The notes: generated by a model not told the origin, from the letters alone. A DNA stretch of 64,000 bases from Auriscalpium vulgare (GCA_019915015.1 JAHBBC010000014.1:1488001-1552000); one strand, 5' to 3'. Numbered from the stretch's first letter, positions 11,707 through 23,769 are shown. A program made the numbers and translations.

Positions 11707-14518
11707 CTAGTAATGAATAGATGGCACTTGCGAACCCCTCATTGGTGACCCAAGCGACGATGGCGGGGTGCGCGTGTGTGCGCCGCTCTGGCCAGTGCTT
11801 CGGTTCACACGCGGGCTGCGCGAATGTGCAGGTCTTGTTGTGTCGCTGGGTGATGTCCGCTGCAAGTGTCCCTGGACGAATGTCCTGATTGTGCGCGGCG
11901 GAGTGCGGGGGCGGTCGGGCGTGCGGGATGCGGATGCAGGATGAGACGAAGGCACGCCCCACCGCCGCAGGTCCACCAAGTCCATCAATGAAGAGAAGTT
12001 CGGGTCTTCACCAACCTGCGCCAGCGGGAACGGATGGCGGCTTTCAGCCTCAGCACTCCACTGCCATTCCACGCCATCCATCGGCGACGCCGGCCGAGAC
12101 TCGCCAGACGCAGAGTCGCAAGAACCCAAAAGACCACAGCCCCCAAACCCTGGGTGTAGATCCTCTAATCCTTCTTGAGTCAAGCGGTTAACCTCCGTCA
12201 GGCGTTCACCTTCGGACCGCACATCCTCATCAGGAAGAGATATCGCCTTCGAGCGATCTGCAGCAGGTAGGTGGGTTGTATGGTCAGTCTTCAGAAGGTC
12301 TTCGTCATCGGGGAGCAGCCGCATGCGAGCGACGAGGTACCTGAGGCAAGGTGTTCAGCAACGTCAGTAGTCGACTAGCACGGTGCTTACTTGGGGTCGA
12401 ATTCGTCGACAAGTACTCTGTCGGTTCCGTCTGGGGCATCAGGCTCATCGTCGTTGTCAAACTTCCAGCGCTCGAAAGGTCGGCTCTGATCTTCGGCGTC
12501 CTCCTCGTTGTCCCGTCGTGAGGCTTGGAGCGGCGATGTCTCGAGCGCAGTGAGTCGTGAGGTGAAACCGCGCCGGTCGACGCGTATCACGCCCCCACGG
12601 CCGACTCGGGAACGCACCGCGCGCGCGTGCTGTGAAACAATCTCCGCACAGTCGTCCGTTTCGAGGCAGGAAGGCAGATACTTGAAGTACTGTGATGGAG
12701 TGTCGCACAAAGGACGTTCGTAAGGATCCTGAGTAAGACGATCAGTTACAGGGTGGGCTCTGGACAGGGTGTAGTAGAAGACATACATCAATGACATCGT
12801 GCCAATCCTGGTCATTGTCATATATTTCGCTCACTCCATGCTGCAATTGAGCCTGCAGCTCAGTAGCATGGTGCCGCGGATGCAAAGCATCGCGCTTTTT
12901 CTTTTTCTTCTGCTTGAGTGGAGTTGCAGCAGATTCAGTTGCGGCGGGAGGCTTCGAGGCTCGTTTCCGTTTCGTCACTTTGCGCGGGGCGTTGAGGGCG
13001 GGAGTAGCGTTTGTCAATGCATCGGCCTGTGCACGTTTCTGTTTCTTGGCTTTCGGCGGCAAGCCCGATTGGCTTGAATCGGCGGTAGGCCTCGCCCGTT
13101 TCTGACCTTTGGAAGAAGTCTGCGTGAGTATGATAATGATAGTCATGAGTAAAGAAAGCGCACGACCTGACGTCGACGACTCTGCCACTGCCGTCGACAT
13201 ATCTGCCACCGCTGGTCCATACAGGATTTCGTCGTCCTCCTTCCCAAGGAGCGGAAATTTGGCCTTCTCCACGGCGAATGCACATCGGCGCTGCCAGATA
13301 GCGCGGTCGTGCCGGTGGGACAGCTGCTTGATCTTCTCACGCGCATGGATGTCGCCCACCAGTGCTACGGAGTTGTCGAGATCCTTATGGATGCGCCGAA
13401 GGTCTTCAATAGTGGGAGTGATGGAAGCGCGCGTTCTGCGCTTGTTTTCTTCCGGGCGGCGCCGGAAGCACACATATGCTTCATTGGCTGTATCAGTGAC
13501 ATTGAGCTAGAAGCCAGCCGCATGAGTAAACGACGAGGCTAGAGACATATGTGGCTCACGTTGAGGATAGGAATGATTCTCTGGTTGTTACGCGCGAGGC
13601 GGCGGCCTCTCCAGTGTGGATAAATCGAGTGGGCAAACTGCAGCAATGTCTCCGGCGAAGGGAGCCAAGAGGGCTCAACAAACGCTGAGAAAGCGTGGGA
13701 TGGCAGTGGGGCCTCGAATGCCTTCTGCAAGTCAGAAAACGATGGTACGGTGGACACCTAATGACGGTTTCAGTTGTCATGCATCATGGTTGAAGTACGA
13801 ATGAAGATCGCAGTAAGACGGACCTGATGAAGGGATCCCGTCTTCTCATCCGCAGCCTTTTCAAACCAGCCCATCACGAGCTCGAAGTCGTCTTTTGTGA
13901 TATAGATGTCCCTCGCGCGTCCTTTGTCTTTCTCTGAGGACGGGTGTGCACTCCCACCGGGTTTGGCGGAAGCACTCCCTTTATCGGCACCTTCTCGTGC
14001 CCCCTCGTTATAGACGAGTAGCCAGGCTCTGTCGAGCTCGTCCATATAGTAGGTGTATCCGTCCGACAGACTGTAATCGATGGCCACTTCAACCGACATC
14101 GACTGCTTGATGAGCGTGAAAGGGTCTTCCCATTGTATGCCGGCATACCATTCGTCGTACTCGATGACAATAGAGGTACTACCCGGCGTTGGAATCGATA
14201 GTTTGTCTGCACTGTTCTCTGCATATATGTTGTTGTTTTGGTGTGGATCAATGGGCTGTGTCGCGGCGGCAGACAAGACGGCCTGTAGGTGGTGTTCCTG
14301 CGTTGAAGAGCTGAGTCTGTGGCTTTCGAAGCAAAACTAGGGCCACTCACATTGACGTCCTCCTCGTCGACTCCTGCGGTGGACACGACGCGGAGCTGCT
14401 CAGAGCCCTCATTCGTGCCATGCGATTCAGTAGGGAGGTCGCCTCTAATAACGCGCAGGCGAGTCTTGTTGGTGACCCGAGTGCGAGTCGGCGCAGGCGT
14501 CCGCTGTCGGGGTGGCAT
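11707..14518 (-). CDS. EPL1: Enhancer of polycomb-like protein 1 (NuA4 subunit)
   Basis: Seven exons sum to 2,472 bases, 823 residues (14518-14351, 14297-13824, 13757-13560, 13506-13167, 13106-12787, 12728-12391, 12340-11707). The N-terminus MPPRQRTPAPTRT leads into EHHLQAVL, then IPTPGS...EYDEWY, GYTYYMDELDRAWL and DDFELVMGWFEK. Further EPL1 blocks are PSWLPSPETLLQFA, IYPHWRGRR, YVCFRRR and the helical IWQRRCAFAVEKAKFPLLGKEDDE. These are diagnostic of EPL1, the scaffold that ties the Esa1 acetyltransferase to the NuA4/Piccolo complex on nucleosomal H4 and H2A. A Lys-rich nuclear-localisation stretch and a long Ser/Pro-rich C-terminal tail follow. The intron at 13107-13166 is the least certain: it is 60 bases with an unusual aaag acceptor and could read through in frame. 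Nuclear, probably essential. Confidence 0.92.
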
Positions 14519-14878
14519 TGCATGGAGGGCAGGTCGAGGGCCTATGGAAGTAGGTTAGGGACGGAACGGCGGCGGACGAGATGCTGCCACAGGATGTTAG
14601 TGTACGACGTCGCGGAAAAAGTCAGAGGCTTGGAAGGACTTCTGTTGAGAAGAACCTGAAATAGAGAGAACACAAATCAAATCAGCTTTGTCCTGCCTGC
14701 CACAGTCACGGAGCGTGCCACGCACGCAAGACATCTCTATTCCGCGGAATGCTGAAAGCGCACATTGTTCGGAGTGGCTAAGGCTTGACGCGCGCAAAGC
14801 ATATTGCACGATTGTCCTCCAGCGCAGCCAGTGCAAGATGCAGCCATGTGGGGGAAGCGACCATGTGGAGAAGCAAAA

Positions 14879-14924
14879 AATGGGCTGAACGATGGGCTGA
14901 ACGGCCTCAACGATGGGCTGAATG
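14879..14924. repeat. Short imperfect direct repeats (atgggctgaa, three copies)
   Basis: The decamer atgggctgaa occurs at 14880, 14892 and 14913, with gcctcaac spacers between the last two. If the upstream frame were translated it would read as GLNDGLN repeats, but it lies before the likely start of the next gene. Confidence 0.7.
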
Positions 14925-15070
14925 GCGTCTCGTTTCCCGAGAGCCAGGCGGGCTCGGACTGGTGTGATCCCACGCCACACGCCCCGGTAGCAGTACTAGC
15001 CTGTTCTCTTCGCGCAGGGCCTCAGCCTGCCGCCAACATAGCTGTCGTTGTGTTATCGTTCCCGCCGGCC

Positions 15071-16510
15071 ATGTCTTCCGAACAGCTCGGCTTACCTTCT
15101 GCTCTCGACTGCGACTCAGCGTCCGGCCCTCATCGGTATCAGGCGCTCGCCTGCTCTACTGCGCCCCCGACGCTGCGCCGCGCCGGCGCCCGACGTTTGG
15201 TCCGCTCTCGCAGACGCCTACCCCTCGAACAATCGCTGGGTCATCTCTCGTCTGACATGACCTCGGCGACATCCAGGATGCTCTGCGACGTTCAACTGAA
15301 GACCGTCAACACGCAGCGTCGGGCTCTCATGCCAATCCAGGTCGGGCAAGGCATCGCAGTCCGCGCCACTCCGCCGCGCGTGCAACGCCTATACGAATCG
15401 CCGCGAAAGTCTCAGAAGAAGGCCCATGTGCCAGCCCAACTGTCACCCAGCGCCAAGCGGCTCAGGCCGTCGTCCATCCGTGCAGATCGCCACCCACTAG
15501 TACCGAACGCTGGTCAGCCACTCCTTCGATCGTCCAAGACGAAGCTCCCCAGAAGCTTACCGAAGTTCGACCTTGGCGCCGCCTTCGATGTGTCCATGCT
15601 TGATTCAAGACTCCGTGTCCCAGGTCCTCTGCTTGAGCTGGCTAGCGTGCCAACGAGCACTCTTCTCTCCTCCTTTGGCGCCTTCCGCACCGTCGAGAGC
15701 ACATCCTCCGTGCCTAGCACCCTTTTCAGCTCCGAATCTTTCCGCGTCATCACTATCAGACTTCATGACCGCGGCTCGGAAGAATTCTCTACCGCATCGC
15801 CGATGGCCAACCTCATTCGCAACTGCATCGACGGGCTGCGTGTCGAGAGAGGGGAGCCCTTGTCCGCGCGTCGGGCGGCAAGTAGTATTCCGGTGAAGGA
15901 GGTGCGTGCCCATGCGACGGCATGGATCACGGAGAGCGACGTCGGCGTTGGTCTGGTGCGGCGTGCTACGGACTCTCGGGTGCCGCCTCGTGGTCGCGGG
16001 GACCGCCTCAGTGCCATCCATGAGTGCCCAAACCCAAGATACTCGAGCGGCTCGTACGTGCTGGTGCCTTCCTCTCCAGCATCGCGCCCCATGCGCTCCG
16101 TGAGCACGCGTACCGCGAGGAAACCGGCACCTCCCATCGACGACAACATCTACTATCCTGATACGCACATCGATAGGCCAGTACGCCCTGATAGCTTCGA
16201 TTACGAAGCCTCAGTTGCGCCTATGTCTCCAGGGACGAAGCACAAGATGAAGGCGAAGGCCCTGCTGGCGAGACTCGCAGGGAAGCGATCCAGTAAAGCG
16301 ATCGCCCCGCTCCCGATGCAGGCTGGCCTCGGTTTTGTCGTCTCCGCACCGGCCTCGAGGCCGAAGGATGTCAAAGGCTCAGGCGGGCTGAAGGTCCTTT
16401 CGGGTGCGTTCTCTTTGTATGACATCATGAATGTGCTGACGGGGGCCGCGACAGTCGAGGCCAATCTTCCACGGCTGAAGTCTGTCCGTAACTTGTTCCG
16501 AAGGATGTGA
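15071..16510 (+). CDS. Hypothetical protein, Ser/Pro/Arg-rich, no known domain
   Basis: A single-exon frame runs to a stop at 16508-16510. It is open from 14804 but the ATG at 15071 (MSSEQLGLPSALD) is preferred, because the upstream part is repeat-derived and low in coding character; this gives 479 residues. I do not recognise a family. The protein is rich in Ser, Arg, Pro and Ala, with basic clusters (GTKHKMKAKALLARLAGKR) and a more regular C-terminal section around GFVVSAP and AFSLYDIMNVLTG that looks folded or helical. The bulk is probably disordered. The first 70 codons are doubtful: another frame (15048-15260) is equally open there, so the true N-terminus or an unseen intron may differ. 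The gene is divergent from EPL1, separated by about 550 bases. Confidence 0.55.
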   Translation: MSSEQLGLPSALDCDSASGPHRYQALACSTAPPTLRRAGARRLVRSRRRLPLEQSLGHLSSDMTSATSRMLCDVQLKTVNTQRRALMPIQVGQGIAVRATPPRVQRLYESPRKSQKKAHVPAQLSPSAKRLRPSSIRADRHPLVPNAGQPLLRSSKTKLPRSLPKFDLGAAFDVSMLDSRLRVPGPLLELASVPTSTLLSSFGAFRTVESTSSVPSTLFSSESFRVITIRLHDRGSEEFSTASPMANLIRNCIDGLRVERGEPLSARRAASSIPVKEVRAHATAWITESDVGVGLVRRATDSRVPPRGRGDRLSAIHECPNPRYSSGSYVLVPSSPASRPMRSVSTRTARKPAPPIDDNIYYPDTHIDRPVRPDSFDYEASVAPMSPGTKHKMKAKALLARLAGKRSSKAIAPLPMQAGLGFVVSAPASRPKDVKGSGGLKVLSGAFSLYDIMNVLTGAATVEANLPRLKSVRNLFRRM

Positions 16511-17189
16511 TCATAGGGACAGGGCGCATCGTCACAGTATGAGTATCACCAGTCGTCGGCGATTGTATGTCTTGGACTCATTGGGCTTCGTTACTATTCA
16601 ATCTATATTCTGTGGCCTCGTGAAGTACCAAGCTTCTAGGACACGATATCAAGCGCATCTCTTGCCCCATGTATTGCTCATGTACATGTCGATGTTCAGA
16701 CGGCCATGCAATGCGAGCCGCATCACTAAGTACTTACTGACGATGCGACTATCCCGTTGGGCCTCGGAAAGGACGGATCCACGGACTAAAAACTGAATGG
16801 TTCTTACACATCTGTCGGTCACTTGCCCGAGTCTTAACAATCACGCTTAGTGGTTAGGATAAAGTTCGAGGAGCGTAGCCGTTCGGAAACGCACTCTCCT
16901 GCTGCATAACTAGTTATCTCACGAGAATCCCACAGGAGAATTATGCACCATGCTGATGCGAGCCGCATCAAATTATTCTCACGGTGTTTATGGTTAGATA
17001 AGTCAAAGATAAGTATGTCATCCGCCGAGGATGATCGGTACCTCAGGTTGCTTCCTTATTGCTTGCACTTGGCCGCGGCATCGCAGGCGACGAACGGTAT
17101 GCTGACTTTGTATTTATAGGAGGACCAGAGCACACAATGGGTTGCATCAAACACCCTATCCCATTAATCCTCAACCCCCATCTCCTACC
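16511..17189. other. Intergenic region, no gene recognised
   Basis: About 680 AT-richer bases between two plus-strand genes. No coding signature or RNA gene seen; it should hold the ketoreductase promoter. Confidence 0.45.
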
Positions 17190-18575
17190 ATGCCTGCCAT
17201 CACCTCCGGCACGGTTCTTGTCACTGGCGCATCTGGCTACATAGGCGCATGGATCGTCAAATATCTGGTCAAAACCGGGTTCTCCGTCGTTGTCGCGTAC
17301 GCTTTGACGTCTGCTTTTATGATTGTCGACGACTGATCCGATCTGACTTCCAGCACCCGAAACGATGAGCAAGCTGCGTTCATCGAGACTGGATACGAGG
17401 GGAAGGTTACGCACGTGACTGTCCCTGATATTCAGAAGGTTTGTGGGCACTCCATCGATTATTTGAATGTACAAGTCTAATTGGCATCTTAAATGTAGGA
17501 AGGAGCATACGATGAAGCAGTCAAAGGCGTGGATGCTATTGTACATAGCGCGTCACCCTTGACCTTCTCTTGGAAAGACCCCTCAGGTAAGACCTAAGGG
17601 TTGCCAATCTGCGCTTATGCACTGTCCTAAACGATACCCAAGAGGTCACAGGACCAGCCATTGCAGGTGCCATAGGAATTCTGAAGAGCGCGCACAAATA
17701 TGGGTGGGTCGTCTGCATCTACATTTCAAAGCTTTCCCAACAATTCTTCAGGACGAACGTGAAGCGTGTTGTTCTCACTGCATCTGTCGTTGGCGTCCAC
17801 AATCATGATTATGGCGGCGAGCAAAAGCCTGACACCACATATGATGAGGTACAGCGCCATCTTTTGAAGGGCGTCTACAAACGTTTACAAACAGCATTGC
17901 AGACGAACTGGAACACCACTGCTATGAACGCAGGCCTCGACAAGGACTCGTCTCCCATCTTGGTATACCACGCCTCCAAGACTAGGGCTGAGAGAGCTGC
18001 TTGGGACTTCATAAAGGCGGAGAAGCCCTCTTTTGATTTCGTCACGATCCTTCCTGGCTTCAATTTCGGGCCTTTCATTCATAAGGTACGCTGTCGTTTA
18101 CTCACCTGCGTCCGCGGTCACACCAATTTAGAAACAATTAGAACCTTTCCAGCACTCCCGGCCTTTTCCTAAGCATGTTCCCTACCGGCGACACCAGCGG
18201 AAAGGTCGTCGGCGACTGGGTTGACGTTAGAGATACAGCAACCCTGCACGTCCTCGCCCTGCAGAAGGAATCTCTTGCAGGCGAGCGCCTCGCGGCTGTG
18301 AACGGTGCGTAGGCCTACATACTGCACGACCACGACACTTACTAGGTGGTCCCCTCATAGGCCTGTATGCGTGGCAGGACCTCTACGACATCTTCCATGC
18401 CGCAGGATATGATGCTCCGGGGAAAGACACCAAGGGCGCCGGTGCGAAGAAGCAGAACACGCCGATCGTCAATGACAAGACTTTCAAATTCTTCCCTGAC
18501 TTCAAGTATCGTAGCCTCGACGTGTCCATCAAAGACATGGCCGTCGCTTTCAAGACGGCCGGATTGATAAATTAG
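17190..18575 (+). CDS. NAD-dependent epimerase/ketoreductase, DFR/GRE2-like
   Basis: Seven exons (17190-17296, 17354-17438, 17499-17586, 17643-17703, 17752-18085, 18142-18304, 18361-18575) total 1,053 bases, 350 residues. The N-terminus MPAITSGTVLVTGASGYIGAW carries the GxxGxxG nucleotide-binding loop. VDAIVHSASPL, VVLTASVVGV (catalytic Ser/Thr region) and YHASKTRAERAAWDF with the YxxxK pair follow, then ILPGFNFGPF. This is the extended SDR pattern of dihydroflavonol reductases, cinnamoyl-CoA reductases and yeast Gre2 methylglyoxal/aldehyde reductase. It likely reduces aldehydes or ketones with NADPH in the cytosol. The insert around the YGGEQKPDTTYDEVQ region is long but normal for fungal members. 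The C-terminal domain GLYAWQDLYDIFHAAGYD completes the substrate lobe. No partner genes nearby suggest a pathway. Confidence 0.87.
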
Positions 18576-18835
18576 AGGATGGGTGCGCTCTGACGATTGT
18601 AGTCTGTTGTAGTATGTTGTGTGCAAGAAATTTGCAAATCACGCTGTCTTTTGGTGTAACTTACTTAGGGCTATGTCATGACCCCGTACTACGCCAGGTT
18701 GACAAGGAAGCAAGTGCATGTTGTAATTAAGATTCGCGAGTCGGGAGTATACCCACTACGATATACGAGACGCCTCCGATGCAGGTAATTTTACAAGTCG
18801 CGAACAACAAAACGACTACAAGAAATCACATACGA

Positions 18836-21312
18836 TTAGATGGGGTGAATAAGGGACAGATTGGCGACGAAGTCGAGGGCTTGGTTCCGGTAGTTGTCGT
18901 CAGTGACGATCATCGGCCAGAAGGTGCTGTCCTGGAAGACAGCTGCCTTCGGCTTCGCCACGTCGTACTGGGGCCAGTTGATGCCCATACCCGTCTTGCC
19001 GTTGGGGTCGAGGTTATTAGTGAAGCGGATGACGTAGTCCTTGAGCTCTCCGTTGCCAAACGAGTTGATGAGATCCGTGGCGTGCGCCGAGCCGATGAAC
19101 GGGGTGTCTTTCATGCGCTTGTTGACTTTTGACACGGAATTAGCACTGATACCAAGCAATGTGACAGGGACACATACTGAAGGCCCAAGACTTCTGCTTC
19201 GAGGAACGCTGCTTCATGAAGAAACGACGCGGACCGTGGAAGACGAAGTCTCCTGAAACAGCGGCGACGCGCTTGAACTGCGGGCTCAGCATGTTCTTGA
19301 GGCCGGTATCGAAGGGGCATCCAGCAGCTGGGGTGTCGGGGTAGTATCGGAGCAGTAGGTCGATCTGAGCATCGGAGGCTGTCGGCATCATGAACAACTT
19401 CAAGTACGCCTTGAAATCTGCCGAAGTACTGCAGCAGTCTTGTCAGTGCCGCGCTATGGAGCAAGCAACCGCCGCATACCTGATGTTGACGCTCGCGATG
19501 GAGAAGAGGGAGCCCTCGTCATCGCAATTACCTGCATGAGATGAATAACATTGACAAGCTGAGGTATGGCTTCACTCGGCGTTAAATTACATACCAGATA
19601 TGAAGGGAACGTTGGCCACGCTGCCTTGGAGAACGAGATGCTGCGGAGGCGCTTTCAAGAAGTCGCCGTCCACGCGCGGCAGCCAGGCCAGCACGAGACC
19701 CTGAACAAAGAACATGTCGACATTCAGACACAGTGCTGAAGTTCCCCGGGCGTCACACGCACCTGATAAGCGAAGAAGTTGGGGCTCAAATTGACGGCCC
19801 TCCTGAACGTCTCGTAAGGGACCGTCCTCAAGCAGGCCAGTGTGTCTTTGCTACGGTCGCATCCCGTAAGCTTGACGATTTCGTCGTACTCCTTCTGTCC
19901 ATCTGTTTGGCGTCAAAGTTTAGAGCTCTAGATTACACGGGACTGATGGAGCAACTTACGAGTGATGTCACCGACAGGAAGTGGGCCTCCAGACTGCATG
20001 ATCGCACCACGGAACAGGCCCTCGGTGTCTCCACCGTTGGTGAGCATGTGCATGTTGACAGAGATTGCACCCGCGCTCTCGCCCCAGCTAGAGAGAGCAG
20101 TCAGCGGTGCCAGCCATGGTGAAACCAGTATTACTCACATTGTGACCTTGCTCGGGTCTCCGCCAAAGTTGCGGATGTATTTTTGCACCCAGCGCATTGC
20201 GAGTCGCTCTGAAAGTTGTTAGGTGATGACAGGGGGTGGGGATGTGATACTTACGATCCTGGAGGCCAAGATTGCCGACACCAGCTTCTTTCACCTCCTT
20301 GCCAGCGAGGAAGCCGTACGCTTGCGTACAGAAGCACAATCAGGAACTGTCAAAGAAATGGTCGGAAAGCGCTTACCGGCGAGACTAGCGTATAAAGATC
20401 ATGAGCCAAAGATCAACGAAGTTGAGGCTAGCGACTCACCGGTAATTCATGCTCACAAAGACAACCGGCTGTCCGAGGTCGATGGACCTCCCAACGACAC
20501 TGCTCCCGTCGTACCTGATCATGAAATGTCAAGTTCTGAAACTACGGCGTCGAACTCAGACGCTGCTTACGTTGCAGTACCACCGATCTCGAAACCACCT
20601 GGATGAGGTCAGAAATCAATTTCGGGAGATACAAACGTTCTCCGGAGTCTCACCTCCGAATATCCACTGTGGCGAGGCCAGAGTTAGCTCGTGAGTTAGA
20701 CGGAAGGAGGACATGACGCACGATGACGACGGGGAGGTTGGACGTAGGGGTGGCACCGGACGGAGCCACAACGTTGAGGGTGAGGCCTTCGCGGTCGATT
20801 AATACTGGTACCAGCACAATCTCATGATGACTTACAATCTTCGTTGTCCGGCGTGAAGCTTTCGTACATCGAACCAACGACGCTGTTGAGGGCCTTGGAC
20901 AAGTCGCCTTCAACCCAGCTTGGCAGAGTCATGGGCATCTGGGGGCAGGATGAGCCGTATGCGGTGGCTGAGCGGTCGCCCTCGTAAGGCGGAAGAGGCT
21001 CAGGCTTCCGGAGGCGTCGGTCTCCGATACTGGAGACATATAAGCATGGTCTTGCCATGGAAAACTAGCGTGGACGTACGGAGGGTAGGCAAAGGGGATG
21101 CCATAGAACCTGTTTGTCTTTCCCGACGTTGTGCCCGTGAAGAGGGCATCGTCGAGGCGAATGACGGGGGGCGGAGCTGCGGACTCAGACGAGTCATTGA
21201 CGGGGTACTGGTCGCTGGACGCGTCCTGTACGGTGAACGGCACGGAAGGCGTGGCACAGGCTACCATGGCCTGAGCAGCCAGAACGGCCGCTAGCATACG
21301 AAGGTTGAGCAT
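18836..21312 (-). CDS. Secreted type-B carboxylesterase/lipase
   Basis: Start ATG at 21312-21310 gives a signal peptide, MLNLRMLAAVLAAQAMVACA. Well over ten exons join by consensus splice sites. Landmarks in order are FYGIPFAYPP, the first-disulfide motif DNEDCLTLNV, the oxyanion loop WIFGGGFEIG and LGLQDQRLAMRWVQKYI. Then come the nucleophile elbow GESAG, a MQSGGPLP block, and the late GSAHATDL segment with the catalytic His. This is the alpha/beta-hydrolase type-B carboxylesterase family; fungal members are extracellular esterases or lipases acting on plant or lipid esters. One exon, between the NYR and YGFLAG segments, is predicted to be only 8 bases (tctcgccg). The stop is at 18838-18836. 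Full length is about 550 residues, normal for the family. Substrate specificity cannot be read. Confidence 0.9.
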
Positions 21313-22057
21313 GGCAGGCAGTGAAAGGGGGGAACCTTGGCGGTGTAGGGGTGCCCGCCGGCGGTTTTATGGCTGGAGAGTGACATATCCTGGAAGGCAA
21401 ATTGAATAAGCGATGTTGTACAAAGCGACGTTAAAGCATACTTTTTTTCCCGGTGGAAGGTGTCAAGCGACGAGTAAGGCAGCCGAGATGACAGTCCGGA
21501 ACGTGGAGAGGTGCGATGATGGCAGATCGAGTGCAGAGGCGCGCATCTCGGGCGTAAACGTGGACGTCCATGCAAACGTCAATGAGATTCCGGCGATGGA
21601 CAAGCCCTCGGCGGGGTGGGCGGTGGTCACCTTACCGCCACGAGGCATGGCCACCTGCACCTTAGGGCTATCCAGCACCCCGACATCGCGCCTTGGTGCG
21701 CCACACTGAGTCAACGTGCGCGCACTTGACTCAATCGACGGCAATAGGGTCGACCAACAGGTGCATGGAAGCCTGTAGACGCCGTCAGCCAGGGGGCCGC
21801 TGCACACCCGAGGAATGAACCACGCTTGCCGCGTGGAGCCCATCACGGACGACGGCGACCACAGCATCCATGCAGAGCTGAACGTGACGTTGGTGACGCT
21901 GTCGACTCAGTGTCGAGCGTAGAGGTGTTCGACGAAGAGTCGCTGAACCTTACGTAGATAGTCGTAAGTTCTGTTGGGCACTGGGCGAGAGCAAGCCGAA
22001 GAAGCGCGGTCGGCCGCAGCGCGCACGCACAATGAAAGCACTTGCACCTGGACGGCG
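21313..22057. other. Divergent promoter region
   Basis: About 745 bases between the start of the carboxylesterase (-) and the start of the DnaJ-X gene (+). The frames of about 100-130 codons here overlap on both strands with no motif. It should carry both promoters. Confidence 0.45.
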
Positions 22058-23769
22058 ATGAGCACCTCATATCCAACGATTCAATCACGGCCTGTGTATC
22101 CCCACGTCCAAGCAAGCTGCTCGTCGTGTCACTATCAGGTCGAGTTCCCTGTGCCCAATCCACCGCCACGCCCCAACACTCTCCTGCGTGTGCAATGCTT
22201 CAATTGCAAGGCCGTCTTCAACCATGCATTCTACCCCACTCAAGTGCCTGGTCACTATGCATCACAGACCGCGGAATCCTCCAGACCGTCGTCTTCGCAA
22301 CAGCAACAGCAGAACGGGAATGCAAACGTGAGGAAGGGCAGACGCATTGGAACGCAGGAGCGTCCATTGGAGACTGGGTACTACGACATTCTAGGCGTCA
22401 CAGTCGACGCAACGTCGGATGAAATAAAGAAGGCCTATCGTACGTCTTCCATGGCCTGCGCCTTACAATCTTCATGTGCAGAACGGTCGGACAGGGCGGC
22501 TCGCGATCAAGCACCACCCAGACAAGAATCGCGACGACCCGAACGCGGAGGAGCGATTCAAGGAGATCGCCATCGCGTACCAAACCCTCTCCGATCCCGC
22601 CCTCCGCAGCAAATATAACGAGTTTGGGTCAAAGGAGAGCGCACCGGATGGCGGTTTTGTCGATCCAGAGGAGGTCTTCGGGGCGATCTTTGGCGGGGAC
22701 CGCTTTGTGCCAATCATAGGGCATCTGAGCCTGGCGAAGGACATGAAGACAGCGCTCCAGGAGGCGGAGGACCTGGAGGGGCAGAGCGGTCAGCCGGTGC
22801 AGCGCGATGCCAAAGGGAAGGAGATCCTCAGCCCGGAAGAGAAGGCGCGCAGAGATGAGAAAGCCCGGAAGGCGTCGGCTGAGGTATGTACTTACGATCC
22901 ACTCCCTTTGTGCGCGGGATAGAGCTGAGTATGGTGGAACTCAGAAAGCCGCAGCACGGGAGGAGCGCGTCGAAAAGCTCGTGGAGAACATGGTCCGCAA
23001 GCTCAGTATCTTCACGGAGTCAGCAACAGGGCCGGACGACAAGGATGTCGCCGACAGCTGGAACACGATCTGCGGGCTGGAGGCAGAGTGAGTCCCCGCG
23101 CTCGCTTCCTCGCATACTACGATTGATTTGGCTTCAGGGAGTTGAAAGGAGAATCGTACGGCGTTGACCTGCTACACGCGGTGGGATTCGTCTACGTCTC
23201 CAAGGCGAAGCACTTCTTGGCAACAAATCAGACCTTCCTCGGTGTCGGAGGCTGGTTGCACAACGTACAAGGGAAGTACCACGTCTTCAGTGAAACGTAA
23301 GGTGGCCCCCTTGGCAGCTTTGTGGCTTGGGTGACTGACATCTGCTTGGTACAAGGGTGTCAACTTTGCGCGCCGCAATTGAGCTGAAGGCTGTCTTTGA
23401 CCAAATACAAGCCGCGGAGCAATCTGGGACGCTGAGCCCCGAAGATAAGAAGCGCCTCGAGGAGCAGGCCGCTGAAAAGGGTCTGCAGGCGCTCTTCAAG
23501 GCAAGCATCCGCTAGCTACCGTCGCAATTCAGCCATTACTAACAAGTGAACCACAGGGCACCAAACTTGAAGTGGAGTCCGTCTTGCGTGAGACGTGCGA
23601 TCGCGTGCTGGAGGACCCCTCCGTCCCGCGGGAGAAGGCGGTGCTGCGCGCGATCGCGCTGCAAATGCTCGGACACGCGTTCATGAACGTGCGCAAGGAC
23701 GCGGATGAGGAGAGCGAGTATGTGCGTATTGAGACGAAGAAGAGCAAGGCGCAGGCGGCGGCGGCATAG
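22058..23769 (+). CDS. DnaJ-X (CAJ1/DJP1-type) co-chaperone with N-terminal zinc ribbon
   Basis: Six exons (22058-22439, 22495-22883, 22945-23087, 23138-23296, 23356-23500, 23557-23769) total 1,431 bases, 476 residues. Residues 15-55 hold two Cys pairs (CSSC and CFNC) spaced like a zinc ribbon. The J domain begins YYDILGV and includes HHPDKN with the HPD triad that stimulates Hsp70 ATPase. A charged helix follows, then the DnaJ-X region ([32 protein letters not shown]). This is the Caj1/Djp1 family, co-chaperones of cytosolic Hsp70 with links to peroxisomal or membrane protein traffic. The last intron starts with GC (gcaagc) rather than GT and ends in cacag, a GC-AG intron. The C-terminus is Ala/Lys-rich. 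The zinc ribbon is not part of the yeast relatives. Confidence 0.9.

Noticed and set aside
12387..14518. EPL1 as two separate genes
   Set aside because: All seven exons join in phase and the sum is an exact number of codons; the Lys-rich middle is normal linker.
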